In this document: positions 12,301-27,300 of the stretch, one piece after another
Position numbering within the stretch: position 1 is the first letter of the stretch
Layout of the letters: each line of letters opens with the position of its first letter
Notes under the pieces: model-generated
The model's input: the letters and a program-made list of their open reading frames with translations, nothing else
Told to the model about the DNA's origin: nothing
Database searches by the model: none
Translations under genes and position numbers: made by a program
Assembly: GCA_934045905.1 (NCBI GenBank)
Contig: OW203762.1
Span: 46,959,411-47,023,410 of the forward strand
DNA: 64,000 bases
Reading direction: 5' to 3'
From: Leuctra nigra
Taxonomy: Eukaryota; Arthropoda; Insecta; Plecoptera; Leuctridae

Positions 12301-15300
12301 CAGGCGCATTGACAGCTGCGAGTCGCTTATCTCTTCTCTCTGACATCACATGGAATATCTCTTACGAGAGAATGCGAATAATCTAAGCAATAGGCTCCAT
12401 CTCGTGGATTATTTATACTTTGTACAGCTTTTTAACTGTTACTTCATATGGTTCACTTTGTAAGTGTAAATATACTTGATACTTTATGAAGTCAAAGGAA
12501 AATTTGACATTTTAAAAGCTGTATTAGGAAAGCCACGCAAGAAAGTGAGTCTGTTTGCATGGATTCTGCCCCCCCCCCCCCCCCCCCCCCCCTTGTGACT
12601 ATTAGTAGTGTGTAGGTAATCTTGGCATCATAAAGCTCTGAGTTAGTGAAGAGCGAAGAAATCCGAATCTGTTTTATATTCATGTCATAGTGATTTGGGA
12701 TTATAAAAAAGGATTAACCAACTCTTGAATTAAACTCAATAATTTAGGAATGTAATTGGTCGAGGCCGCTCTAACTCAGAGTTATCAAGATCCTGATACA
12801 CGAACCTGGTCGACCTGTCACACTGAGCATGCGTAATGCAACTGAATGCGTCTGGACCTGCGCTTTGTACATGTTTCTGCGACATTCGTTTTGAATACAA
12901 GAAAATAAATCGTCAGCGCCATTGAGGGTCATTTATTACGAAAACAATGGATAGTTCAGGGAGGTGGACCCTCAGTTCCCATACGGGACTGGAGAGCATA
13001 TCCCCTGGAATATTTTGAATTAGTAGAGCTAATTTGGTTTAAAATATTACCTATTTTTATAACATTTTAAAGGCTCTGATTTGAAACACATACAGAGTTT
13101 GAAATAATGGAGTTGAATCGGTCTGGGGACATCTCCTCCCCTTTTCTACACGCCTGATACGGACTCATGCTTTCACACGAAACACGTGCGCAAAATATGA
13201 CTCAATCGTAGACACATAATTTAACATTTAATTTCACTGCTTTTTGAGTGGGTCTTTGCTTCGGCAGACGTTTGACAGACGTGTCTGGTCCAGCTGTGAA
13301 AATGTTCCACCAGAATGCTACCTCATAAGTTGATCATTTTATAGCTGGCAACTGAAGAGTGGTACACATCAGTTGTGCACTTTATCACCCTCCTTGACAC
13401 AGTTCTGTGCTTATTTTATGTGATGTCCTCACGATTGCTCGCAGCTATATGAGGCACAAATCATTCGTTAAACCGAAATAGTCAAGAATGTAATCCAATT
13501 ATATTATTCCCACGGCGAAACGGTCGAGTAATAGATCGGCACTTTCTAATGCTGATCCACAGGTGGTCGACACCAGAAAATGGCTTCTGACAAGATGGCG
13601 GCTCTCAACTGACTGATACAATGAAAGTACTAACACCCTACATTATTTACAGTTAAATGAAACTAATTTGTATTTCGTATTTCCGAGATATCATTTCCCC
13701 AAGCATTTACAAAATGCAGATAAAATATCTTAAATATATTTGCTCTTCTGGGAAAGGTTGGGTAGAGTAAGGAGCAAACGACATTACTTAGTAACAAATA
13801 AGGTTTTATGATCTAATTAAAGAACTTAATTGTTGTATTGATCATCACTTTGTTTTGAAAGAAGTGTTTGCGATTGATCTTGTTTCTTCGAACTTGCAGC
13901 CTCGGGTTGTTGTCAGCCATTGTCCTGAGAGATCAGAGCGCAGTGTGTTTATTACACTTGTTCTCTCCTGAGACCTCACATGAAGACCCAGTGCGCATGC
14001 TCAGCTGCAATCCCACGGTCCCATGGAGCACACACTCGTTTACCTCATTGTTGTGCTACAAAATCATCGGGAGATCAAACAACGCGGTCCTTCACTGCCT
14101 TCTGCTATTATGCACCAATACTTTACTAATCACACACTTGTAAACCCGAGTGTAAACCTGCACATTTATCAAGATTGGGAAAGTATTTCATCAATGAAGA
14201 CACATTTTATTTTGATGTCCACGATATAATATGATATGATATATGAGATATGATATAAAAAGCCTAAAAGAGTAAATTAGATACGAATTTTCGGCCAACA
14301 CTATAGTTACTTGCAGAAGTGAATGCAGTGAAGAATGCCACGGGGTGTGTAAAGATCAGGACGCAGCTACGCCAATCACTATGGCAACATGAATAAATGA
14401 TTGCTTACAAGTCATATGGCATGTCACCATAAATTCCCCCGTGATATGTGGCCGTACATTCCCTCAAGGCGGCTTGCGATTGCGCATTCCCGTCACACGT
14501 TCACGTTGCAGATTTGAAAGGAATTTGGAAAATGCAACTAGATCTGTTGAATAATTTAACGTATTGACTGATTGATTAATAAGTATGTTGGTATAGGTAA
14601 TGTATGTAGTTGCTCTGGTTACTGCCCTGGTTTGCCGAGCCTCGCCTATAGCAGGCTCACTCGACCAACGTTTCTATGTCTTCATTCGCAAACTCTGCAT
14701 TTTGTAATGGAGTTTTCTCTCGAAGGACTAATAGCCTCGATAGTAAAATCTGATGAAGTTATAAAATTGTAAAAGGCGAACGTACAGTTCATTTTATAAT
14801 GATAAGTATTTTAAGAAGAATCTTGTGTCGCTGGTAATTTTGATCAATGTAAAATTACGTTCCGATCATCCTAAAATAAAACTTCTTGAATCTTGAATGA
14901 GCGCTCACAGCGATTTCCCGAGCCTTGTTGCAACATTACTTATACGTCTTTTAAATTTAAATCGATTAATGTGCATATTCCTGGCGTACTAACTCCATTG
15001 TGGTCGAGATGAAAGATTCGCGAAGCATTTCTCTCCAGCTCTGAATAGAATTATCTGTCTGGTGTATCTATTGTAGGAGGGTCCAGTCATTACAAGCAAT
15101 TGCGTTAGAATATCATACAGAACATAAACATCGAACAGACTTTCACATGATCCTCCCACATTTTCCCACTAATAAGCTCATGTGCTGTGTTCTACAATGG
15201 CTCGTAAATTGGTAATATTGTCTGCGCACTCAGTCAATAGGACTCGTGCAAAAGCGACAGCGTTGTGCGCAGCGTGCAGCGACCCGCCCAGCACTGGCCG

Positions 15301-18300
15301 CGTTGCTGGCCAACACATTACTGCATTCTACTGCATTAACACGCGATGCAGGTCGCTTTCGTGACAGACCACGAGTCTGACCATTACAACTTTTAAACAT
15401 ATAAAATTATTATATTTCATAAACCTTCATAACTTTTGAACCATTCGAAATAATAATCAACATTGTAACTCGATGTAAATCGATGGGGTTATCGATTACA
15501 AGAGACCTCAAAAATGAATAAGGAATATACATTAGACATAAGAAATAAATACAAAAAATACTATCAGCAACTTACCAAATACAGTATTTGTGCCCAAAAT
15601 CTCGACTCAAAGATAAAAAATTTAGATTTTTTACATTACGTTAAGCGTGACTCTAAAATTGTATTTATCAATTAAAATTGCTATTCATATTCTTAAATCG
15701 ACTCAAAAAAGTTACGGAATCTATTTTTTTAATTTTAATAATTTAAATGATTTAAAGCTATAATAGAATAACTTTAAAGTTTTGATAGCAAATATCATAA
15801 AAATTTACCTCGGGGAAAAACAAAGTTTCCAACATAATAATAAGAATTGGAACCATTGCATTGCCGGAGTTCATCCAGCGAGTTCTCCCAGCTCTGCGCA
15901 CTGCATTATTTTCCTTCTAAAAGTGGAAATGACCTCTCTCATTTGCATGTGAGTTGAGAGCAACTCGAGGCAAGTGCCATTAAGGTGGAGTGGAACATCG
16001 CGAATCCCAGGGCGGGACAGTTTCTAGCGCAACGCACAAGTAGATTACACGCTGCAAATGCCAATTGCAGCACGATTTACACTCTTTTCTTTCATCTCGC
16101 CGTGGAAATGTTACGTGACACAAGTGGGAATCTTTATCGGAATCAAAATCAAGAGAATTACGCCTTCGAACAAGAAGTAAGAAGTTGTTGTTCCTGACAA
16201 TAATGGCACAACTCGCGCAGTTATTATAAACACGTCGCTATAACTCCTAGCTCAAGAACATTGTTTCCAGCCTGAAGAATCTTTCTCTAAAATATGCTTT
16301 GTAACATTCACGTTAATAATGATAAGCAACAAATCAATACAAAATAACGATCGTAACTTACACATACAAAGGTGTAATTATATTTTATTATCTTTATTGA
16401 TGAGCCAATAAATTGACTACATTATAAATATTTTGCAGCAATATTTAAATAGCATCATACCATAGAGTAAAGGGGAGAGAATCCATTTTATTGATTTTTC
16501 AGTTGAGTTCAATACTAGACAGTAAATCTGCGGCCTTCATCCAATCATGATCCAATCTTATTTTATTTGTAAGTAACTCCTGTCATTTTCAAAGGTAATA
16601 CTTGACCTCAACCGTATTTGTGGTTTTCAGTCAATTTGAAGTTGAGAGCTTGATTACATAATTCCAAAACTTGCAACTTGAGTTGAGAATGGACTTTCGC
16701 TCTTCTGCCTCCACAGTGCAGACAATTTGTCATCAGAAAATAAAATATTGTTCCAAACACCACTGCAAGTTATGGGAATCATCAAACAATTATTGTCCTT
16801 TTTAAATGAAATGTGTGGTTCTCATTTACCAAATTACGGGGGGAGAAAGGTAAGGCAAATCATTTGTATCAGCCAAAGGCTTAAAATTTCTCTTACATAA
16901 AATCTACACTATTAAAAAAGGTAAGGCTCAGCAGTAGTCGAATTTCCTTGCTTCCATTTGACTACTTGAACTTACGCAAACATTTGGGATCCTTCACCTT
17001 GCACGATGATTTTTTTGCACCCTCCTCGCCACTGGGCGTTTCAGTTCAAGTCGGCGCTGGCGAAATGATGGTCATTGTTTTTTCTATCATCTCCACTCAC
17101 AACCCACGTACCATCCGAACTATCACGATCTAACCGACTTGTACGTGCTCGGAGGCACATCATGATCAATCAGAATTGTTGATAATAAGGTAATCTCAAC
17201 AATAAACTCATCAGCTACAATAAGTACACCTGAGCACGTATCTAGCAGAATTCTACTTCAGCATAATGCAAGACACTTGACATTTGTCAAAACACTTTTT
17301 CTGATATTGCAATAAAATGCTTCCACGCTGATTTACAGATTGTAATGCTGTTAGTTTTAAACTTACATCAGTTGGAACCGAGCGATGTTTCGTGTATTTT
17401 AATTAGGACGATACAACAAGTGGTTGGTTAACAAACTGCATGTTGCAAAAAGTAAACGACGCTCTCTTATAATAACCCTTATTAGGACATACGAAACTAC
17501 ATCTTGTATTTCATTTCTAAATATATTCTATGTTGTAAATAAAACATCTTGTTCATCATTCCTGTAGTAAAAATACTTTGCATAAGGTGAGAGATTTACA
17601 CTACTTCTTACAAAGAAACAATATCTCTTTCAATTTCGACTCTGACACGTTCTTATTGCACTGAACTCTGCTTTGTGAGTGGACCATACAAAGAGAACGC
17701 CAAATAAAAGTTGGTAAGAGATTTTGATGCGTATTCTTCTGTGAAGCACGTTGAAATAATCTTGTCTTCATGAAGCTGTTAATTGAAATCGGATTGACAT
17801 CGCTCGTGACGGCAGATTCGTGTGAGAAGCCCATCTGTCTCGCGCAGGCGCATTGGCTGCTGAAACATGCGATATCAAACTTGTTGCCTCTGGTCACTTC
17901 TCGAGGATGATTCGTTGAAAATACAGATTCTGATTTATTTTGGTTGTTTTGTGAAAGATAATTTCGGTTCGATCCACCGCTAAATAGCTGATATTACTGA
18001 GTCACTCCACTGCTATCTAAATGTAAAAACGCAATCTTGTTCATTAATTAAAGCTTTAATTACGATCCCGTCACTCGTGTGGTTTATACGCCAGTCCTGC
18101 ATGGAAGGTTAACACCCAGTTAAAACATTTGTTTTTACAATATACATCAAGAGGTATTAATTAATATGATTTTAAATAGTGTAACCATGGTGATCGTAAT
18201 CGCCCCTGTGGCTGATCGCGCTGATATTGATCACTGATCACCGTTGCGTAAATCAGAGTTAATTATGTGGTTGTATTCGATGATTATCGATCAGGTTGCG

Positions 18301-21300
18301 GCTGTTTGCACGGCCCAACAATGCAGGCAATGCACCATGGCTCCAGTCGGTAATTATAACCGCTTCTCAATACTCCCCGTGATTCTGTTACGCTCATTAA
18401 CGAAAGCACACTGGAAGCAGCTCATTACTGGAGCACAACAGCGTACCTGTTGTTTAAACGCAATTATTCATATTTATTTTTGATTGATTGAAAATGATTT
18501 ATCGAAATTGAACAAACGGCAAATTGCGGAAAGTATTATTTCGTTTTACACATAAAATTAGTATACCTAATCTTTGCCCTTTTCTATAATATCCATATCA
18601 CTTTCAACCGAGCCAAATTAAAAAGTTTAGTTAATTATATTATGCAATGATGATGTCCACAAAGCTTGTAATGTTCATTAATTGCTCTTTAATTCACCAA
18701 GCGATTTTCCTTGTTCGATGGCGAGCAATTATTTATACTTAACTGCATTTTACATCGAATCGTAAAACACAGAAGTAATTATCTTTCTAACGAGCAGGAA
18801 CCAGAAGATGTGGTCGAATCTTCAATAAAAAAACTCCCAGACTTCATAAAGTTTTTAATAAGACACGACTCTCTGATTTGTGGACGTTGATGTGTTTTGT
18901 AATCTCGTTTAATATGTAATGCGCGTTTATTAAAACATGCGCAGGCTGTTAGTTTCGAATGCAAAGACAAGTGCAAGATTTCGGTTTGAAAAAAGCTGCG
19001 AATCGCGAAGAGAGTGAGTTAATTATTTCGCCGTCAGACTTGATATGTTTGTTCGCTGCAGTCGGGGGGTCTGCTCACTCACCTGACACTACGCGTCACG
19101 TGATCGGCTCCACGCGTTGCGCAGTAATTAATCGCGTCTCTGATCATCACGATCACCGATCACAGCTCGAACATCAGGAGCAAGACAGAGCAAGTTGGCT
19201 CAGGCACCTCGGGTTCGAGTTCCGCGGCCGTCCTTCCGATTCATTTTCATTTTCGTTGTTTTCTCAGTCGACTAAAGAGAGGCGAAACTGGGACTGTTCC
19301 CAAAATTGGGCTACGACCGCCTCCTTCCTATACCCCCGTCCACCTTCCCATATTTCTTCATCATATCTCTATCAATGGTCTTCATTAGTTAAGTTGCAGA
19401 ACAGTGCGACGTTAAGATTTCAAGATTTCAAGATTTGTATTCATGTTACAAATAATAAGTCACAATTGTTATTTATATACCCTTGGAAGAACAACAATGT
19501 TCTTGTGGTAGGGTACGTACTAACATCAATTTGCTATTCTAGGATTCTACACCACGAAAAGTTCTGGATGCAAATATTTCATCCATTGAATCTACCTATA
19601 CTCAACTCACAGTTCATCCTCTCAGTCCTTCCAGATGGACATGTACGTCTCTCCCGTTTCATCGTCTCTCCATCAGGAGAAGAAGTCGACTTGATGTGAA
19701 GCGAGCGGTATTTGTAACCAGAAGCAACCCTTGAAACATCCACTCGCAAGCTCGCAAGTTGAAATGGAGAAGATTTTTCTGAAGTTGACCAGAAGTAAAG
19801 ACATTCTTATGTCTCGTCCACATACAGTTTACGATAACCTAGAGATATTTGAACGTCTGTCTGAATGTCGAATGGATTGTACTTGTAGGTATTCAAATGA
19901 TGTCCAGTTACAATGTTTCATGAGCCAGCAAATTAGCATTAACGCTTATGTAACTGCAGATCTGTCGAGATGTTTGCAAACGCAAATATTTACGTTACTC
20001 TTGAGCTTCCTATTTTATTCGTACCTACCTCTGACTAATGCATTTCAATGTATTTTTTAATAACAATACTTACGAGTATTGTAAATATATGCAGCACACT
20101 TTATTAATGGAAACTCAGGAGTGTTGTGGGTTAGAATGGATTAGGCTTTATCTCTGGCCTGTATTCTAAGTGAACGTACCTACTAGAGAGGTGGGGAAAT
20201 AATTATATGCATACTCGAGTCATAAGTCAAGAGTCAGTGGAATAGATGGAAGATAGGTGGCAAGAAAAATAATACTTAAGTGTTAATATATGCGCAGCCG
20301 CGAGGCGGGGAATTGGTCTCGATGTGTTCTCTGTCTAATCATACACTCTGAGCGTTTAAATTACACCCAGAGTCCAGAAAACGTCAGCAATGAACGGCAC
20401 CTATTTCTCCCCAAGGTGCCAATCTCGAGGTGAGGTAATTCTCCGTCTGTATGCTCTGGTTGAGAGAATGGTAAAAGTTCAAAATCATTATAATGGCAGC
20501 TAAAAGGAAGCTATTTCGTGTACAAACAGTCTGCGGTTAACTCAATGACCCACAGCGGTGCGTTTTCCTAAATGTCTGACGCGAAGGAGGTTCAGACAGA
20601 ACCAAGACAGAGATGTTCGAGACTTCTGTGTAGATACGTGAACGTGGGTCTAACATTAACGAAGCTACCTCAAGACTTCGAAGTAGAGTCAAGGGTCTTC
20701 ACGATGTTATGTCTGCAATGTTGTAATTTCGGTGGGTCAGACATTCTTCTACGAATTGCATATTGAATTATAGTAAAATATTACAATTTATGCTAAAAAA
20801 CCGTGGCTCGGTCTGTAACTGGACTTTCAGGCTGAAGGCCCGTATTCGATTCCCACTGTCAACCTGAGTTGTTTGATGTTTTTGTAGTTTCCCTCAGTTG
20901 AAAAGCAACTGTTGAGAAGGTTCCCTAACAGGCTACAGCCTTCTTCCACCTTCCAACCCTCCCCACCCTTTCATTATTACCTCCCAATAATCGCCATCAT
21001 AAACCGTAGCAATTGGCCTAATTGCAGAACAATGTGACGTTAAACTCGGTATTAAAGGGACGTATATACGATGACTCTTGCGGCAGTGAGCAATCATCCA
21101 ACCAGGAGCTTAATCTTGAACGCCCTTTGATCTCAAATTGCTATTGTCTACAAGAAATATGTCGAAATACATTTGTTTACTCAAATGTCAATCTCCATGA
21201 CAACAACAGCTTGTCATAACATTGAATAGGTACGCGCAACCTCCAGGCGCTATTACCGGGAAGGAGGAAGATTATGCAAATCCTCCGTCTCAAGCAGGGC

Positions 21301-24300
21301 AATGAGGAGGAACACGAGACTCGAGAGATGGTAATCGTGAGCCAGAAGTCACGTCGAGACTTCACTCAGCCGTCTTAGCTTACATCCAGTTCCCCCAAGA
21401 TCTTTGACACTAGAAACACGCCCACAGAGTCGATATCATGACTTCGACATGATACCATCTAACACAGATCTAATGCCGTCTTACATGCTCCTGATAAGAT
21501 GAAAACTTAAAGTCTACTTTTTTCTACAATTCGATTTACACTAATTTATTACCATTAAATGATGTTATCAGAATGATGTTATCAAAAGGACCTTATTGTA
21601 TTGTTCGTTACTATCTCTATCAATACTCAATAAAACTCTAAGGCAATCTCTATAAGTTTTACCCGTGCGTTGAAGTCTCCATGTATAAGCATAGCGCTTT
21701 TCTGTGCAATGTTCTACACGCGCATTGAAGTCTCCATGTATAAGAATAGCGCTTTTCTGTGCAATGTTCTACACGCGCATTGAAGTCTCCATGTATAAGC
21801 ATAGCGCTTTTCTGTGCAATGTTCTACACGCGCATTGAAGTCTCCATGTATAAGCATAGCGCTTTTCTGTGCAATGTTCTACACGCGCATTGAAGTCTCC
21901 ATGTATAAGCATAGCGCTTTTCTGTGCAATGTTCTACACGCGCATTGAAGTCTCCATGTATAAGCATAGCGCTTTTCTGTGCAATGTTCTACACGCGCAT
22001 TGAAGTCTCCATGTATAAGCATAGCGCTTTTCTGTGCAATGTTCTACACGCGCATTGAAGTCTCCATGTATAAGCATAGCGCTTTTCTGTGCAATGTTCT
22101 ACACGCGCATTGAAGTCTCCATGTATAAGCATAGCGCTTTTCTGTGCAATGTTCTACACGCGCATTGAAGTCTCCATGTATAAGCATAGCGCTTTCCTGT
22201 GCAATGTTCTACACGCGCATTAAAGTCTCCATGTATAAGCATAGCGCTTTTCTGTGCAATGTTCTACACGCGCATTGAAGTCTCCATGTATAAGCATAGC
22301 GCTTTTCTGTGCAATGTTCTACACGCGCATTGAAGTCTCCATGTATAAGCATAGCGCTTTTCTGTGCAATGTTCTACACGCGCATTGAAGTCTCCATGTA
22401 TAAGCATAGCGCTTTTCTGTGCAATGTTCTACACGCGCATTAAAGTCTCCATGTATAAGCATAGCGCTTTCCTGTGTAATTTTCTATTTTCTCCCCTCTA
22501 CCGTCTGTTGTCAAATATTTCATACTGATTACTATTGTTCTTTGAGTTGAATATAATTAATTGGATACTGATCAATAAGTAACAAATGGCTATTCACTTT
22601 TTTTAAACATTTTTTTAATCGTCGTTAAGAGTAACTACGCACTCGGTTCTTCAACTTTTAAAAAGTTATTTTCTACTTCATACTAATAATGTTTTGACCG
22701 CTTCAATACCGCACTAAAATAAATACCAAGTGAGATTATATTACGACCTCTGTTGAAAGTCTTCAAGACGTTAAAAAATAACTTTATCAAAATGAATCGC
22801 ATACCGTGTCGAGGACCACGTAAGTACCTTAAGTTTGTGACATTTGTAATGTTATTGGTAAAATGGCAACAATGAAAACACAGATATTCCATTGTTGAGA
22901 AGTCCATTGTTGAGCGGTGCATTGTTGAGTTAAAGATTGTACTTCATTGTTGAGAACCTAAATGTTATATTAAAACAGTTAATACAAACCTGCTGTATTG
23001 AACACCAAGCTACCTCAAGCCACTTATACATAATCCTCTGACAATTCCAAATACATGTTTGGCTTTCTGAACGCTTAAACCTTGCTGCAAGAATGAATGT
23101 AAATCAGTCCTATCAAATAGCTTTTAAAATGGTATATAGACTCTCCTCTTCTAATATTTGTGAACATGTTCTGTTAAATATTTGTACAGAACACATTAAA
23201 CTCTGTCTGTCTATCTGTCTAAACTGTGTTGACTGTGTTTTATATAATTACAGCCGCTGGCAATAACTTCGAGAACAACAATCACAGATGGAAACTTTTG
23301 CAATTGACAGGCTGGAGTAATTAGGACAAGCAAGCGCGCTCGTGTGGTCCCACTACCGTCTTGTTTTATTCTTAATCCAACATCTGGTCGCAAATAGATC
23401 ACCGACAATCTATCATGTTTCGAGCAAAACAATTACCAGGTCAGAGTTCGGGACTACACTTTATCAACCCGCCACTTTTCCATCGATCAATCACAAGATT
23501 CACTCAATAAAGCTGAACTGTGTCATTAGTTAATTGTCAAATTAATGCTCTGGCTGTGGTTTTATCTAGGCCTTCCAGTGATTAAGCACTTTCTTTGAGA
23601 CCTAACTTAGGTACGTAGGTAGCAATCTATAATGAAACCGCCACCAACCATCTGCATGGCCATTTTAGGTGCTAAAACATGCCACAGCTAGCATATCTAC
23701 ACTAGTTTCAATAGGCAGGCTAGTAAATAAATCTTACCCAGTTCAGACACCATGTATGCGAAATACTTCAGTACATTATATAGAATTTAGAGATTGTGTT
23801 GCTTTTAGTATTTAATAGCTAGTTCTAACATTATCTAACAAGAACATCAATTCGCTCAATAGAGAAAATCGCTGAAATTCAGCTCTGCTATTCTGAGTGA
23901 CCAATCTTCAGTAATCACTAAAAGCTGGACGTATCTTGCCTGATCTTTCTTTCCTCCAAACTAGACATGAATTGCTTTGGTTGAGAATTAATCGAATGCA
24001 AAGGTTAGTAAGAGATTAGTTTCAACAATACATCACGAAGACTTTTATAGCGAAATTAAATCGCAAACGGACCAATGATCTATAAATAGTTTAATTGTTA
24101 GACTACTAATAGGTGTTGCCTCAATAAAATCGATTAAGAATTGCTCGAGATTCTCGAATCGATCGATTGTGTGTGTACAATAGCGTTGGAAGAGCGCCCC
24201 GCCGGTCTCGTCGCTTCATGACTGGCTGGGGCACTAATGAGCATGGCAGTTGATCGTGCTGCCGCGAGGGGCGCCTATTCATCAGCATGGACCACACTCG

Positions 24301-27300
24301 GTCGCTATCAAACGCATTCACGTATTCACTTAAATTCAACACAGAGAAGAACTCGTTTCAAATAATTTCGATTTCAAGCCGTATAGTCATGTCTTGATTC
24401 TCGATTTAGTCTTCCTTCATTCAAGACGAAACAGAAACTTATTTCGTTCTGTTGTAAAACTGGTGTTCAGATCTCGAGATCGTATGTTTTTAGAGCTGTC
24501 GCTCGCTCGAGCCGCAACTCGAGATCGTATTCTTCGGGTGAAGCAAACTGTGTACTGATGGATTCTTAATTGAACTTGCAAGATCTCGACGAGGATCAGA
24601 TGTCAGTGACATGACGAGTGTGGGGCGGCAGACTACGGACTTCTTTAATTGGGTCCGCGATTATGTCCTCGCCCTTATGAAGAGTTACGACTCTACAGGT
24701 GTTTCCACTGTCCCGGTTCAAGATTTCACTCGCTCTCAGACAGCTTGTCATTGCGCGGGGAAGATAAATTGTCCCGATTCGTTCGTTCGATCATCCAATA
24801 ATAAAATAGTAATGAAAAACGTTCGTAAATCTAATTTATGAACGTGGTGTTGAAACGAAAACTGAATCGAGTTGATTGCTTCCTGGCTTGTGACGTCAGC
24901 TGAGGGCTTCCTCGTGAGATTTGCATTGAGCTCGGCTCTAATTGGACGAACTCCCACATTTCACTGGACGCAATCACTGGTGCTCACGAACATCGCAACA
25001 GGTGTTAGCACGCCGCGAACAAGTAGACACCGCCGCGCCGGTGCACCAGCACGCAGCGACCAGACTATTTCGGACCAATTTGTATTGAATTTACTCGGTT
25101 CAAATTGACCCATGAAAACCAATTAACCGGAATACTTTTCTACATTTACAGATTTTTTTATGTTTGTGCAGAGTGATAGCAGCAATCAATCTCAGCTACA
25201 ATACTGTGAAGAATAACAAGCCAAACGTGCAAATTACGCAATTTATTTTATATCGACACTATTTTTATTTGTATTTAAATTCTAGAAGATTGATGTGATT
25301 CTAACTTGACTATCTTTACAGTGAGTGGATCGTTTCTGATGACCACTCTTTATGACATGCACTTATCTTCCTCCTACTACTCCTGCAAGCAACAGTGGTC
25401 GCAACTTTGTCTGGCCGGCCGGTGCGTTGAGATGCAGCATTGTGTTCGCCGACTCGCGGGCTATCTATTATAACGACTCCCACACACAATCGACCGCTGT
25501 CGACTCGTTATCTCGATCGTTCACAGCTCTATTAACTGACTCGCTGGTCGTTCGATTTCTCGACAGTCGACAAAACCTGCGGAAGAAACTCATTGTATGC
25601 ATATTATTAGAGATCAGGACGATTGCTCTCTGATTATCATTATATTTGAAGAGTTGGCTTGGCTTGGTGGGTGGCCACTTTGCTTGAGCATTATGTGACG
25701 TCATTAAATACATTCGCGTATAATCGCCGTGATTGTTATCGGCAATGCATCATTGCTGATTTGCATTTGAAAGTAAATGGATTTTCTGTCGATCGAATCT
25801 GCGGAGTTGTTGTTGATGTGAAGTAATTACACACCTCAGATTGGTAGTTTGTGTTTGTTCTCAGATCGCTGCTCAATGATATCGACAAAACGTGAGAATG
25901 GTTTGCTATGGTTGGGAAATGTTAGAGATATTTTCAAGGTGCGGATCTGGGTGATTTGTGATGTAAGGAATCAATGGGAGGCTGCAGAGTTTAATGTAAT
26001 CAATCACGATGATTCATGTCTAATATTGTTGAAGTTTTTACTTAGAAAATTAAGTATACACAAATATTATCTCACCCACAAAAATCCGACTCGCAAAAAA
26101 ACTTTAAGTAGTTTAAGAGAGCGTTATTTTGGTACTCGGCATCTCTGTTTGTCTAATTACATTTTTGTATGTTTCCCACATACATGTCACACCGGACAAT
26201 ATCAATCTGACATTTTGCACATTTCGCTAGTTGTTCACACGTAGTTTTTGAGAAAAAAAATCTTGTTGGCATTGAAGTGAAAATGACCCGTTAGGCCCAT
26301 CGAGATGCAATTTTCCGTGGTCATTGAGACCGACATTTTATAATATTTTAAAAGATTTCGTCAAATTTGGTCAAGTAATCAAGAGTAATTGCCATTTTAT
26401 TTTTATTTTAAAAAAGTACCTATAGTTATTAAAATTGTTCTATCATAAAGTAGATGCAAATGATTGGGGTTGTTTTCATTTCAGTTTGTGTATGTCAGCA
26501 ACTTGCACACGCTTATCAACGCATTGCGCAGAACGTTTTCTAAGAGGGTTTACGAGGAAGTTAGAGAATAGATCCTAAATACAAAAGTCGAAATTAATAT
26601 TTGATTCTTATATCTCGCGGACTGGAAACGAAGTTGTATAATATTCCGAGATGCACTTGATGCTGAGATGTGACTGGAAGAATGAGTGTCTTGATCTGTA
26701 ATAATTCTTGTTCTCGAGCCACTGAAGTCTGCGCGGGACACGGGCTGACCTCTGACCTTGTAATCGCTCTCTTGCATGTGATTACTCTCCCCATGTCTCG
26801 ACACCTGTTGCACTCGCTCTCACGTCAAGCAGAGTTGCAACATTTCTCAGCATTATTATTCGCAGAGTTATTCAGAAACATGGCAGAATTATACTCTTTT
26901 CAAACATATTCACTTGGTGTCTATGAATGAAAGAGGATCGATCAATCCTGCTGCACTGTCACATAATCTCATATTTGTCACCTCCTGCTATCGATGCCAT
27001 CTTGTCTACGGAGTCTGCGCAGTGCATAGCGCGCCAAGAGCTATGACATAGAATGATTAGATTCTCGTAATAGCCGAGATTATCGATAAACGTATCAATT
27101 TCCAAGCTTTCTCAAGTTCCAACGCAATACGATTAGAGATGTTAAATCTATAAACAATTTAAATATTTAATCTGTAATTGGTATCGAACACCTGCATTGA
27201 CCTGAATCAATTATCAGATCGAATTATGAATTATTATGATTATAATTATGGTTTTCCTATAAACGGTGTTCTCGCGCCTATTAATCACTCTAGCCAAGGA

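Noticed and set aside
18959..19699. 246-codon plus-strand frame, the longest in the window
   Set aside because: It runs through a SINE copy and unrelated intron sequence, and the composition shows no domain or codon bias. SINE-derived frames of this length occur by chance.
21662..22488. CRISPR array, because of regular spacing
   Set aside because: The whole 55-bp unit repeats, with no variable spacers, in a eukaryotic intron; it is a satellite.
25849..26244. 131-codon plus-strand frame
   Set aside because: TTG start and AT-rich codons, with no domain; probably chance.
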